From: Lachnospiraceae bacterium
Lineage (GTDB): Bacteria > Bacillota > Clostridia > Lachnospirales > Lachnospiraceae
DNA length: 64,000 nt
Direction of reading: 5' to 3'
Assembly: GCA_003507655.1 (NCBI GenBank)
Contig: DNUZ01000030.1
Span: 62,001-126,000, forward strand
The stretch's first letter is position 1. Each line of letters begins with the position of its first letter. Under the pieces are notes generated by a model. That model was not told where the DNA came from and made no database searches. It worked only from the letters and a program-made list of their open reading frames with translations. A program made the position numbers and the translations under genes. Positions 8,238 to 15,251 of this stretch are shown here, piece by piece.

Positions 8238-9292
8238 AAGAAAAGGCATATCATGAGAAAGTCAATAACCGGAACGAGGTTCACTTAAGGGAACTTTGTG
8301 CGAAGTTACCGGTTTTTTGTAAGCAATTTTTTATTGGAATTGAATCAACAACTTCTTCCAGAACCAGAATTGCCTATGCATACGATTTAGGGGTTTTTTT
8401 TGAGTATATTCATGAAACCAATCCGATTTATCAGAAAATGGAAATTACCCATTTTCCATTGCAGATACTCGATGAATTGAAGCCGATGGATATTGAAGAA
8501 TATCTGATGTATCTGAAATACTATGTAAAAGATGGGATCGAACATTCAAATGATGAGCAGAGTCTGAAAAGAAAACTCTCATCTTTAAAGAGTTTTTATA
8601 ATTACTATTATCGCAATGAGCTGATCACACAGAATCCGGCTGCTATTGTAAAAATGCCAAAGCTGCACGAAAAGAATATCGTAAGGCTGGATGTAGATGA
8701 AGTGGCAATCCTCTTAGATGAGGTGGAATCAGGAGAAAAGCTGACGAAAAGACAGCAGGCATATCACGAAAAGACAAAGGTTCGGGACTTGGCAATCTTA
8801 ACTTTAATGCTTGGTACCGGTATTCGTGTTTCCGAATGTGTTGGACTGGATATGGATGATGTGGACTTTAAAAACAACGGGATCAAGATACACCGAAAAG
8901 GCGGCAAGGAAGTCATTGTCTATTTTGGCGAGGAAGTCTGTGAAGCCCTTTTGAATTATATGGAAGAACGGGAAAATATTACTCCGGTGGAGGGACATGC
9001 AAATGCTCTCTTCTTATCTATGCAGAATAAGCGTATCTCTGTGCGTTCGGTAGAAAATCTGGTAAAAAAATATTCAAAACTTGTTACCAATTTAAAGAAT
9101 ATCACACCGCATAAATTAAGAAGTACCTATGGTACGAACCTTTATCGGGAAACCGGGGATATTTATCTAGTGGCAGATGTGCTAGGCCATAAAGATGTCA
9201 ATACAACGAAAAAGCACTATGCTGCCCTAGAGGATGAAAGACGAAGAACGGCAGCAAAATATGTACGGTTAAGAGAAAAACGTGAGGATTGA
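8234..9292 (+). CDS. Tyrosine recombinase (XerC/XerD-like)
   Basis: This 352-residue site-specific recombinase has an N-terminal core-binding domain (about residues 28-140) and a catalytic domain. The catalytic set is complete: R198 (GTGIR), a Lys in RKGGK (222-225), H293 and R296 (HKLRSTYGT), H319 (LGHKD) and nucleophile Y329. It starts inside the stop of the ttcA-like gene (ATGA overlap) and shares no neighbourhood with phage genes, so a housekeeping Xer role, such as resolving chromosome dimers, is more likely than an integrase. No dif-like site was recognised. The 3' end of the gene forms one arm of the terminator shared with plsC. Confidence 0.9.
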   Translation: MKEKAYHEKVNNRNEVHLRELCAKLPVFCKQFFIGIESTTSSRTRIAYAYDLGVFFEYIHETNPIYQKMEITHFPLQILDELKPMDIEEYLMYLKYYVKDGIEHSNDEQSLKRKLSSLKSFYNYYYRNELITQNPAAIVKMPKLHEKNIVRLDVDEVAILLDEVESGEKLTKRQQAYHEKTKVRDLAILTLMLGTGIRVSECVGLDMDDVDFKNNGIKIHRKGGKEVIVYFGEEVCEALLNYMEERENITPVEGHANALFLSMQNKRISVRSVENLVKKYSKLVTNLKNITPHKLRSTYGTNLYRETGDIYLVADVLGHKDVNTTKKHYAALEDERRRTAAKYVRLREKRED

Positions 9293-9314
9293 TCATCAAT
9301 CCTCACGTTTTTTT
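9281..9314. terminator. Bidirectional terminator inside the ends of two convergent genes
   Basis: Arms CGTGAGGATTGA (9281-9292) and TCAATCCTCACG (9296-9307) are perfect 12-base complements around a TCA loop, with an A-run on the left and a run of seven T on the right. The stop codons of the recombinase (9290-9292) and of plsC (9296-9298) both lie in the stem, so it can end transcripts from both directions. Confidence 0.9.
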
Positions 9315-10036
9315 GCACTCTCTCCCGTTGTCTTCTCTTCTATCACAGCTTCAATACGACTTTTTACCAAAGCTGCAATCTCAAATGTCTTCATTCCCTG
9401 ATATTCTTCATAGGGAATTGGTTCTAAAAAATGTACCTGTGTTGTCACTTTTCCAAATCCAAAGCTGTTAAACACCTTGTACGAATCAATCAATGCAACC
9501 GGAACGATCGGTACCTTTGCACGGACTGCCGATTTAAAGCTGCCGGCTTTGAAATCTTCTACCGTATTCCGGTTATGATCGTAACCACCTTCCGGGAAAA
9601 GTATAAAACGTTTTCCTTTTGCAGCTTCTTCTGAAATTTCTAAAATAATCTTCATTGCCTGACGGACATCTTTGATGTCCATGCGTTTTCCGCATAAAAG
9701 ATCTACAAATTCTTTTACCAATAATCCATTGGATTTATTGCGATCCATTACTAAGGAACATGTAGCTGCATGAGAGGCAATGATCCCTAAAGCGTCATAC
9801 TTTCCCTGATGATTCGGGTACATGATATATCCGCCCTCTTTTGGCAGATTCTCTGCACCGGTATAAACTGTGGAAATACGACCGGAACGCTGCATCAGAT
9901 GAATCATATGAGTTACCATCTGATAACGCTGCTCTTCTGAATATTTTTCCGGATGCTGTGCCATATACCGCATTTTTGGAATCATATATGGTGCACGGAA
10001 TACATTCATCATAATTACATAAATAAATCGAAACAT
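9296..10036 (-). CDS. plsC: 1-acyl-sn-glycerol-3-phosphate acyltransferase
   Basis: This 246-residue membrane-associated enzyme acylates lysophosphatidic acid to phosphatidic acid. The catalytic HX4D motif is H76-D81 (NHQGKYD) and the substrate-binding FPEG motif is at residues 147-150. A hydrophobic N-terminal stretch fits membrane association. A GGGAGAA ribosome site precedes the ATG. It is transcribed alone, with its own promoter upstream, and convergent with the recombinase gene. Length and motifs are normal for the family. Confidence 0.93.
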   Translation of the reverse strand: MFRFIYVIMMNVFRAPYMIPKMRYMAQHPEKYSEEQRYQMVTHMIHLMQRSGRISTVYTGAENLPKEGGYIMYPNHQGKYDALGIIASHAATCSLVMDRNKSNGLLVKEFVDLLCGKRMDIKDVRQAMKIILEISEEAAKGKRFILFPEGGYDHNRNTVEDFKAGSFKSAVRAKVPIVPVALIDSYKVFNSFGFGKVTTQVHFLEPIPYEEYQGMKTFEIAALVKSRIEAVIEEKTTGESAKKRED

Positions 10037-10066
10037 CTCTTCTATTCTCCCAAACTTATCTAAACT

Positions 10067-10095
10067 ATTATACCCGTAAAAGTTCTAAAATTCAA
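10067..10095 (-). promoter_or_regulatory. SigA-type promoter of plsC
   Basis: Read on the - strand: -35 TTGAAT (10090-10095), 17-base spacer, -10 TATAAT (10067-10072). It is about 30 bases upstream of the plsC start. Confidence 0.75.
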
Positions 10096-10194
10096 CAGAT
10101 TCTACAATAGACAGATGGGATTTTTTCTCAATACCTTCTGATAAGGTTGCTCATGAGATTGGAATATATTATTTTTAGACAGGTATTAGCAGTC

Positions 10195-10524
10195 TTAAAG
10201 GTATTCCGCTGAATAATAAGGGATCACTAACTGGGTTCCTTCGTGGATGCGATTCTCATCGATCTGATTTAACTGCTTTACTTCTGTAATAAATTCCCGC
10301 TTGTTCTGATACTGATCATCCATGTAGGCATCTGCCAGTGTCCAGAGCGTATCTCCGTCCTCTACGGTAACCGTTGTATAATATTTATAAATAGGATGGT
10401 CAGCGGATGCCTGTGAGCGTCTGGCATCACTCCAGGAGCTTCCGAGTAAAACGCCTCCTAAGATAATTAACAGTGTAAGAATGGCGATAATTGTTCTGAT
10501 TGATAATAAATGTTTCATCTTCAT
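10195..10524 (-). CDS. yneA: YneA-like SOS cell-division inhibitor with LysM domain
   Basis: This 109-residue protein has one N-terminal membrane segment (about residues 8-28) and a C-terminal LysM peptidoglycan-binding domain (about residues 48-103; VEDGDTLWTLADAY...IHEGTQLVIPYY). In Bacillus, YneA is an SOS-induced LysM protein that blocks division and is encoded divergently from lexA; the same arrangement is seen here. The start at 10524 has an AGGAGG ribosome site; the longer frame to 10560 lacks one. LexA boxes overlap its promoter. Sequence identity to YneA outside LysM cannot be judged, so the name rests on architecture, context and the operators. Confidence 0.8.
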   Translation of the reverse strand: MKMKHLLSIRTIIAILTLLIILGGVLLGSSWSDARRSQASADHPIYKYYTTVTVEDGDTLWTLADAYMDDQYQNKREFITEVKQLNQIDENRIHEGTQLVIPYYSAEYL

Positions 10525-10544
10525 TTGTGTAACCTCCCATAATC

Positions 10545-10570
10545 CAAACATATGTTGCAAACGTTCGTTC
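10545..10570. promoter_or_regulatory. LexA (SOS) boxes in the yneA leader
   Basis: On the - strand 10570-10559 reads GAACGAACGTTT, a full match to the clostridial SOS pattern GAAC-N4-GTT(T/C); it lies at or just after the expected yneA transcription start. Next to it 10546-10557 (AAACATATGTTG) is an imperfect second copy. Both should help LexA block yneA. Confidence 0.65.
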
Positions 10571-10579
10571 TTTTTCTAT

Positions 10580-10608
10580 AATATACCATCCGAACAATTG
10601 TTTGTCAA
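10580..10608 (-). promoter_or_regulatory. Promoter of the yneA-like gene with embedded LexA box
   Basis: Read on the - strand: perfect -35 TTGACA (10603-10608), 17-base spacer, -10 TATATT (10580-10585). The LexA box at 10591-10604 occupies the spacer and touches the -35 hexamer, the classic layout for steric repression. Confidence 0.85.
10591..10604. promoter_or_regulatory. LexA (SOS) box between lexA and yneA
   Basis: CGAACAATTGTTTG matches GAAC-N4-GTTT exactly and the longer Gram-positive CGAAC-N4-GTTCG with one change. It lies between the -35 and -10 of the yneA promoter. Confidence 0.85.
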
Positions 10609-10616
10609 GAAAAATC

Positions 10617-10630
10617 CGAACATATTTTCG
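10617..10630. promoter_or_regulatory. Imperfect LexA box upstream of lexA
   Basis: CGAACATATTTTCG differs from CGAAC-N4-GTTCG at one position. It lies 10 bases upstream of the lexA -35 region and could serve autoregulation of lexA. Confidence 0.55.
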
Positions 10631-10640
10631 GAATGTTTGT

Positions 10641-10669
10641 TTGCTTTTTGTACTGTTCTGTGATACAAT
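10641..10669 (+). promoter_or_regulatory. Promoter of lexA
   Basis: An extended -10 TGATACAAT (TACAAT at 10664-10669) is 17 bases after TTGCTT (10641-10646), a weak -35. The start codon of lexA lies about 40 bases downstream. Confidence 0.6.
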
Positions 10670-10710
10670 GAAAAAAACAAAGAATTTAAGAATATTTGGA
10701 GGGTATTTGT

Positions 10711-11328
10711 ATGGCATACGGAAAGATCAGTGCGAAACAACAGGAAATTTTAGAATATATCAAAGATGAGATTTTACATAAAGGTTATCCGCCGGCAGTC
10801 CGCGAGATCTGTCAGGCAGTGAATTTAAAATCCACTTCTTCTGTCCACTCTCATTTAGAGACTTTAGAAAAGAACGGTTATATCCGCAGGGACCCTACAA
10901 AACCGCGTGCGATTGAGATCATGGATGATACCTTTAACCTGAACCGGCGTGAGATGGTCAATGTTCCGATCCTCGGTAATGTTGCTGCAGGGGAACCGCT
11001 TTTTGCAGAGGAGAATATTGAGGACTATTTCCCGATCCCTGCGGAGATGGTACCAAATTCAGAAGTATTTATGCTTCATGTGCGCGGCGAAAGTATGATC
11101 AATGTTGGTATTTTAGATGGAGATAATGTATTAGTACAGCAGCAAAGCACTGCAAAAGACGGAGAAATGGTGGTTGCACTGGTGGAAGATTCTGCAACGG
11201 TAAAGACTTTTTATAAGGAAGACGGTTATATCCGACTGCAGCCGGAAAATGATACCATGGAACCGATCATTGTTCCGGATTGCCAGATTTTAGGAAAGGT
11301 GTTTGGTATTTTCCGTTTTCTGCGATAA
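10711..11328 (+). CDS. lexA: LexA repressor of the SOS response
   Basis: This 205-residue repressor has an N-terminal winged helix-turn-helix (residues 1-65) and a C-terminal self-cleavage domain. The RecA-stimulated cleavage site is A93-G94 (VAAGEP); the catalytic dyad is S128 (GESM) and K165 (TVKTF). The ATG at 10711 follows GGAGGG by 7 bases; an in-frame upstream start at 10696 is before the ribosome site and is rejected. LexA boxes in the shared upstream region indicate control of itself and of the divergent yneA-like gene. Confidence 0.97.
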   Translation: MAYGKISAKQQEILEYIKDEILHKGYPPAVREICQAVNLKSTSSVHSHLETLEKNGYIRRDPTKPRAIEIMDDTFNLNRREMVNVPILGNVAAGEPLFAEENIEDYFPIPAEMVPNSEVFMLHVRGESMINVGILDGDNVLVQQQSTAKDGEMVVALVEDSATVKTFYKEDGYIRLQPENDTMEPIIVPDCQILGKVFGIFRFLR

Positions 11329-11333
11329 GTATC

Positions 11334-11377
11334 AAAAAACAGCCGATATACAAGTGATTGTTTTTATATCGGCTGTT
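11334..11377 (-). terminator. Terminator for the sigma-factor operon (and possibly lexA)
   Basis: Perfect 13-base arms AACAGCCGATATA (11338-11350) and TATATCGGCTGTT (11365-11377). On the - strand the stem runs into six T (A-run 11334-11339). On the + strand the tail is poorer in T, so it works best for the leftward unit. Confidence 0.75.
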
Positions 11378-11469
11378 CCCTCATTTAATTATCTCATATA
11401 GAATAAACCACTTATGATATATAAGATGATTTGATCAATCTGATTTCTGGCAGTGCCTGCACATGATGA

Positions 11470-12693
11470 TTAGTCAGTATCACGATTCTCACTTACATTT
11501 TCCACGGACTCTGTAACAGTATCCTCTATTTCTTTAAGCTGTTTCCGACACTGCTTATCTAATGAGATTGCTCTCATGATCCGGTTCTGATCCTCCGGTG
11601 AGAACATGGAAATAATCTTGGATATATTACTGAGCTGGTCACGGTTAAAGACGAACTCACCGCCGCCCGAAAGCGGAACACGGATACAGTTATCTAAGTT
11701 ACTACAGTTACCGAGCATCAGACGGTTATTATCAAAATCACATTGTAAAATTACACCGTTATATTCGATGACACCATCCTCATTTGCTAAGGAGCTGTAA
11801 GGTGCCTGTTTGCCTTCGATCCGATTCATAAGACGCGAACCCCGGACTGCCGGAGCAGGTTCTGAAACGGAGTCCTCGTCAGAGGTGCTCTCTGAGGAAG
11901 AGGTCAGATCTTCAAAAAGTCTTGCAATCTGTTCTGCGGTAATGCTGTTTGTAATATCAGAACGATGTTCTAAGGTCTGAGCTTTACTCTCTTTGGCTTC
12001 TAAACGCTGTTCTTCGCGTACCTGTTCCATGGTATCATCAATGTATTCCATAAGACGCTTCCAGTCTTTGACAGAGATTTCAGAACCACCGGTCTGATAC
12101 TTCGGATCACCGTTTTTAATACGATCTTCAATAAAATGGTAAAAATCAGTGATGGCTTCCTCGATACTTTTGTTCATATAAGAGTTAGATGAATCTAATT
12201 CTTCAAAAAACGGTTCCTCTCCGGCAAGTGATCTTTTGGCGAGCTCCCAGCTTTCTAATGCCATCTGCTCAATCGGATCTTCTGTATCAGAGGTTAACTG
12301 CAGCGGATCTACTTCATAGGCGCTGACACTGCCATCCTCGGATTTCTTTTCAATATAAACCTTGTGCCGGGTTACGGAGACCTGTGCTTTTAAAGTATAA
12401 CCGCTTTCTACAAAAGTTTTGACATGATCTGCTTCGTCATAGCTGATATGGCGGGCACTGCACTCTACCGTTGCCTGAATAGAGAGTTTGCCGCTGCTAT
12501 GTAAAAGAATGGATGTAGAAAGGCAGTTTGTGCGGGAAGTTTCCTCTAAGACCGGATCGGATACATCTCCGGTATCTTTTGAGTTATAACGATTTAAAAA
12601 AGCCTGTTCTGTGGAAAGTTTTGAGGTCTGCTGTTCTTTATTTCCCTGCATTTTGTCATAAAAACAGGAACTGCTGATTCTGTTTAATGTCAT
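11470..12693 (-). CDS. Unrecognised 407-residue protein encoded with an ECF sigma factor
   Basis: I do not recognise a named family. No signal peptide or membrane segment is visible, so it should be cytosolic. Residues 1-50 are polar; residues 60-130 look beta-rich; residues 150-265 are mostly helical and charged, with a likely coiled region (EYIDDTMEQVREEQRLEAKES). An acidic Ser-rich linker is at about residues 270-290. The C-terminal part, about residues 310-395, has a compact GVILQCDFDNNRLMLGNC / IRVPLSGGGEFVFNR / FSPEDQNRIMRAIS pattern that, from memory, recurs in other Lachnospiraceae proteins. It lies 24 bases after the sigma gene, in the place where an anti-sigma factor is often found, but lacks the usual membrane anchor or zinc-binding motif. 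Confidence 0.75.
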   Translation of the reverse strand: MTLNRISSSCFYDKMQGNKEQQTSKLSTEQAFLNRYNSKDTGDVSDPVLEETSRTNCLSTSILLHSSGKLSIQATVECSARHISYDEADHVKTFVESGYTLKAQVSVTRHKVYIEKKSEDGSVSAYEVDPLQLTSDTEDPIEQMALESWELAKRSLAGEEPFFEELDSSNSYMNKSIEEAITDFYHFIEDRIKNGDPKYQTGGSEISVKDWKRLMEYIDDTMEQVREEQRLEAKESKAQTLEHRSDITNSITAEQIARLFEDLTSSSESTSDEDSVSEPAPAVRGSRLMNRIEGKQAPYSSLANEDGVIEYNGVILQCDFDNNRLMLGNCSNLDNCIRVPLSGGGEFVFNRDQLSNISKIISMFSPEDQNRIMRAISLDKQCRKQLKEIEDTVTESVENVSENRDTD

Positions 12694-12717
12694 TCGTACT
12701 CACTCCATTTCTGCAAT

Positions 12718-13218
12718 TTATTGGCTGCGTTTGTGTTCAGATAAATCTAATAATTTTTTTACCTGTTCTCTTCCACGTTTCAGATTGGTTTTGACTGTAT
12801 TTTCCGGAATATGTAACAGTGCGGCAATCTCTTTGATGGAATAGTCCTCATAATAGAAAAGATAGAGAGGTCTTCGATAGTTTTCCTTTAACTCTAACAC
12901 TGCCCAGAGTGTATCATCCGATTCCACATGCGGAACTTTGAAGTAAGCCTTTTCTGATTCCGGGATATGCTCAAATCCAATCGTGCTGTTGTTCCACTTG
13001 TTCTTCCGGTAATCCTTACATTGATTGATGGTAATACGGATCAGCCATGCCTTTTCATGTTCTGTGCTTTCAAACGCCGGCTGATAAAGCAATAGCTTTA
13101 AAAATACATCCTGTACGATATCATCGGCATCCGCATGGGATTTCAATTCCGAAAAGGCAATGCGAAATACAAGGGCATAATAGTTTTTAAAATAGTTTTC
13201 AAACTGTGTTTTTTCCAT
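12718..13218 (-). CDS. ECF-type RNA polymerase sigma factor
   Basis: This 166-residue sigma-70 family factor of the extracytoplasmic-function group has only regions 2 and 4. Region 2 lies at about residues 10-75 (DADDIVQDVFLKLL and AWLIRITINQCKDYRK). Region 4 is at about residues 105-160 with the helix-turn-helix YSIKEIAALLHIPENTVKTNLKRGREQ. No C-terminal extension is present. It heads a two-gene unit with the 407-residue protein and has an ECF-like promoter directly upstream, which suggests that it transcribes itself. The signal and regulon are unknown. Confidence 0.93.
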   Translation of the reverse strand: MEKTQFENYFKNYYALVFRIAFSELKSHADADDIVQDVFLKLLLYQPAFESTEHEKAWLIRITINQCKDYRKNKWNNSTIGFEHIPESEKAYFKVPHVESDDTLWAVLELKENYRRPLYLFYYEDYSIKEIAALLHIPENTVKTNLKRGREQVKKLLDLSEHKRSQ

Positions 13219-13256
13219 AGGTACCTGTCTCTTCTCTTTTCCTTATCTGATAATAA

Positions 13257-13283
13257 TACGAATGAAAGGGGGAAAAAGTTTCA
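13257..13283 (-). promoter_or_regulatory. ECF-type promoter of the sigma-factor gene
   Basis: Read on the - strand: TGAAAC (13278-13283), a 17-base spacer with C- and T-runs, then CGTA (13257-13260). This matches the TGAAAC-N16/17-CGTA pattern of SigW/SigM-like ECF promoters and lies about 40 bases before the sigma start codon. It overlaps the tail of the rsfS terminator. Confidence 0.75.
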
Positions 13284-13331
13284 AAAAAAGCCGGCATGCT
13301 GAACTTTTTTTGTTCAGAGAGCCGGACTTTT
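13281..13331 (-). terminator. Terminator after rsfS
   Basis: Inner stem CTGAAC/GTTCAG with a T7 loop and outer GCCGG pairs, flanked by an A-run on the left (T-run on the - strand: CTTTTTTTG). It ends the long rsfS operon and separates it from the sigma-factor unit. Confidence 0.75.
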
Positions 13332-13363
13332 AAAAATGTATGAAAATGATAGATATTGGCTGA

Positions 13364-13714
13364 TTAAAGCTGGTTCACATCAATCTGTTTTCCATCCGTC
13401 CACATACGCTCTAGATCATAGAACAGACGGTCTTCTTTAGAAAAGATGTGTACGATAATATCATTATAATCCATCAGGATCCAGGTGGAGTTCTGATTTC
13501 CTTCTACCTGTTTGGTATGATATCCGGCTTTGTAGAGCTCTTCATCTACTGCATCACGCATAGCGGCGAGTTGATTTGCGTTAGTTCCGTTTGCGATCAC
13601 AAAAAAATCTGCAATCGTTGAGATCTCACGGATATCGATCACGCGGATATCTTCCGCTTTTTTATCTTCTAATGCCTTCGCAGCGATTTTTACCATTTCT
13701 GCTGACTGGTTCAT
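13364..13714 (-). CDS. rsfS: Ribosomal silencing factor RsfS
   Basis: This 116-residue Iojap/YbeB-family protein binds ribosomal protein uL14 and blocks subunit joining in starved cells. Family signatures are ADFFVIANGTNANQLAAMRDAV and the GNQNSTWILMDYNDIIVHIF block. It is the last gene of the run and lies 15 bases after yqeK, the usual order nadD-yqeK-rsfS of Firmicutes. Length is normal. Confidence 0.95.
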   Translation of the reverse strand: MNQSAEMVKIAAKALEDKKAEDIRVIDIREISTIADFFVIANGTNANQLAAMRDAVDEELYKAGYHTKQVEGNQNSTWILMDYNDIIVHIFSKEDRLFYDLERMWTDGKQIDVNQL

Positions 13715-13729
13715 GCTATTCCTCCTGTT

Positions 13730-14308
13730 TTAAGATTCTTTGGTTGACGCATAGTATTCATAGGTTTTCTGTGTCATGGAATCGATCTGTTTATCACTTT
13801 TCTTTAAATACTCTAAGGTATCATATAAAATACCCTCCATTGCCTGATTCAAGTCCCAAAAAGCAATCTTACGAACATATTCTAAGTTCGGCTGGCTGTC
13901 ACGGTTTGGTTCAATATAATCGGCAACAAAAAGGATCTTATCTAAGGTACTCATTCCCGGCTCTCCGGTGGTATGCACATAGATGGCATGCAGTACTTCA
14001 TCATCCATAACCCCGTATTTTTCTCTTGCGATATAAGCACCGAGTTTTGCATGCAGTAAAGATGGATTTTCACGCTCTACGTCACTTACGATAATGCCGT
14101 ATTTTTTGCAAAGCTCTAATTTTTCATCGTTTGGAATTGATTTGGCACAGTCATGCAACAGTCCTGCTAAGATCGCCTGATGCATCATCACACCGTAGCG
14201 CATGGCAAGGCTTGCTGCCGTATACATGACACCGATGGTGTGTTCATAGCGTTTTTCATCTAATTCTTCTTTTAACTGCATCTGAATATTTGTAAAAATT
14301 TCATTCAT
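13730..14308 (-). CDS. yqeK: YqeK family HD-domain diadenosine tetraphosphate hydrolase
   Basis: This 192-residue HD-superfamily protein carries H23 (RYEHTIGV), the HD pair H52-D53 (LLHDCAKSI), and downstream histidines in LLHAKLGAY and IYVHTTGEPGM. Characterised YqeK members hydrolyse Ap4A symmetrically using iron. The gene sits between nadD and rsfS as in Bacillus. An older alternative label is a predicted NAD-metabolism HD protein; the Ap4A role is taken from the family. Confidence 0.9.
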   Translation of the reverse strand: MNEIFTNIQMQLKEELDEKRYEHTIGVMYTAASLAMRYGVMMHQAILAGLLHDCAKSIPNDEKLELCKKYGIIVSDVERENPSLLHAKLGAYIAREKYGVMDDEVLHAIYVHTTGEPGMSTLDKILFVADYIEPNRDSQPNLEYVRKIAFWDLNQAMEGILYDTLEYLKKSDKQIDSMTQKTYEYYASTKES

Positions 14309-14317
14309 AGTTTTGTC

Positions 14318-14941
14318 CTATCCTTCTGTATTCTGTTTTTGGGAGTATAAACGGTGTATTAAGATATAGTCTTCTACGGCTTTTGGAACCTTTCCGGAAA
14401 TACTGTTCCCCATTCGGATATCTTTTCGGATCTGCGTGGAGGAAATGTCTGTTGGAGGAATTTTTAAAAGAGAAAAATCTCCCTGGTATTCCAAAGAAAG
14501 CTCATCTGCGATCTGCTTGACATCCTCATCGCCTAATTCATCCCGCATAGCTGCTAAGATATGGCATTTAGAAGCGATCACCTCCGCATGTGACCATTTC
14601 CGAAAATCCGCAAGGGAATCGGCTCCCATCAGGAAATAAAATTCCGTATCAGGTTCTTCTGCCTTTAATTCATTTATGGTCAGATAGGTATAACTTAACC
14701 CGCCTTTTTGAATTTCTCTGTCTGTAACCGTATAATTGGGATGTCCCTGAATCGCTAATTTTACCATATCTAAACGGCTTTTGGCATCTAACATCTCACT
14801 GCTGTCCTTGTGTGGCGGACAATAGTTGGGGATAAAGAGTATTTCGTCCAGACCGTATTCTTTCCATGCACATTCGGCAATCTCTAGATGTCCGACGTGG
14901 ATGGGGTTAAAAGAACCTCCCATAATCCCTGTTTTTTTCAT
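14318..14941 (-). CDS. nadD: Nicotinate-nucleotide adenylyltransferase
   Basis: This 207-residue enzyme joins nicotinate mononucleotide and ATP to give deamido-NAD in NAD synthesis. The nucleotidyltransferase signature GGSFNPIHVGHL spans residues 8-19, and the second ATP site ISSTQIR is near residue 168. Normal length and intact motifs. It is located between yhbY and yqeK, with a 9-base gap to yqeK, so co-transcription is likely. Confidence 0.95.
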   Translation of the reverse strand: MKKTGIMGGSFNPIHVGHLEIAECAWKEYGLDEILFIPNYCPPHKDSSEMLDAKSRLDMVKLAIQGHPNYTVTDREIQKGGLSYTYLTINELKAEEPDTEFYFLMGADSLADFRKWSHAEVIASKCHILAAMRDELGDEDVKQIADELSLEYQGDFSLLKIPPTDISSTQIRKDIRMGNSISGKVPKAVEDYILIHRLYSQKQNTEG

Positions 14942-14950
14942 GTGAACCTC

Positions 14951-15241
14951 TTATTTTGGTAATTCAATTTTTGGATCTTTTTTGGATGGACGGTAAAAAA
15001 TCATTTTCTTTCCAATCACCTGAACGACTTCAGAATGTGTCCGTTCTCCAATTGCCTCTGCAATGATACGCGGGTCGTCAATACAGTTTTTCAGTACCGA
15101 TACCTTTACTAATTCCCTTTTTTCAAGTGCCTCGTCGATTGCGGTTACAATCTCCGGAGTCAGGCTTGCCTTTCCCACCTGAAAAATAGGATTCATAGTG
15201 CTTGCAAGGCTTTTTAAATAAGCTCGTTGTTTACTGTTCAT
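14951..15241 (-). CDS. yhbY: YhbY-type (CRM domain) ribosome assembly RNA-binding protein
   Basis: This 96-residue protein is one CRM domain, an RNA-binding fold that associates with pre-50S ribosomal particles. The family GxxG loop is replaced here by the VGKAS/EAIGERT pattern typical of bacterial YhbY. The frame is open 22 codons further upstream, but the ATG at 15241 follows AGAGG and gives the standard N-terminus MNSKQRAYLKSLA. It lies between obgE and nadD, the usual place. Confidence 0.93.
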   Translation of the reverse strand: MNSKQRAYLKSLASTMNPIFQVGKASLTPEIVTAIDEALEKRELVKVSVLKNCIDDPRIIAEAIGERTHSEVVQVIGKKMIFYRPSKKDPKIELPK

Positions 15242-15251
15242 ATCTTTTCCT

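Noticed and set aside
8234..9292. Phage or island integrase
   Set aside because: No phage, att-like repeat or tRNA gene lies nearby; the gene overlaps a housekeeping tRNA-modification gene and looks like a chromosomal Xer protein.
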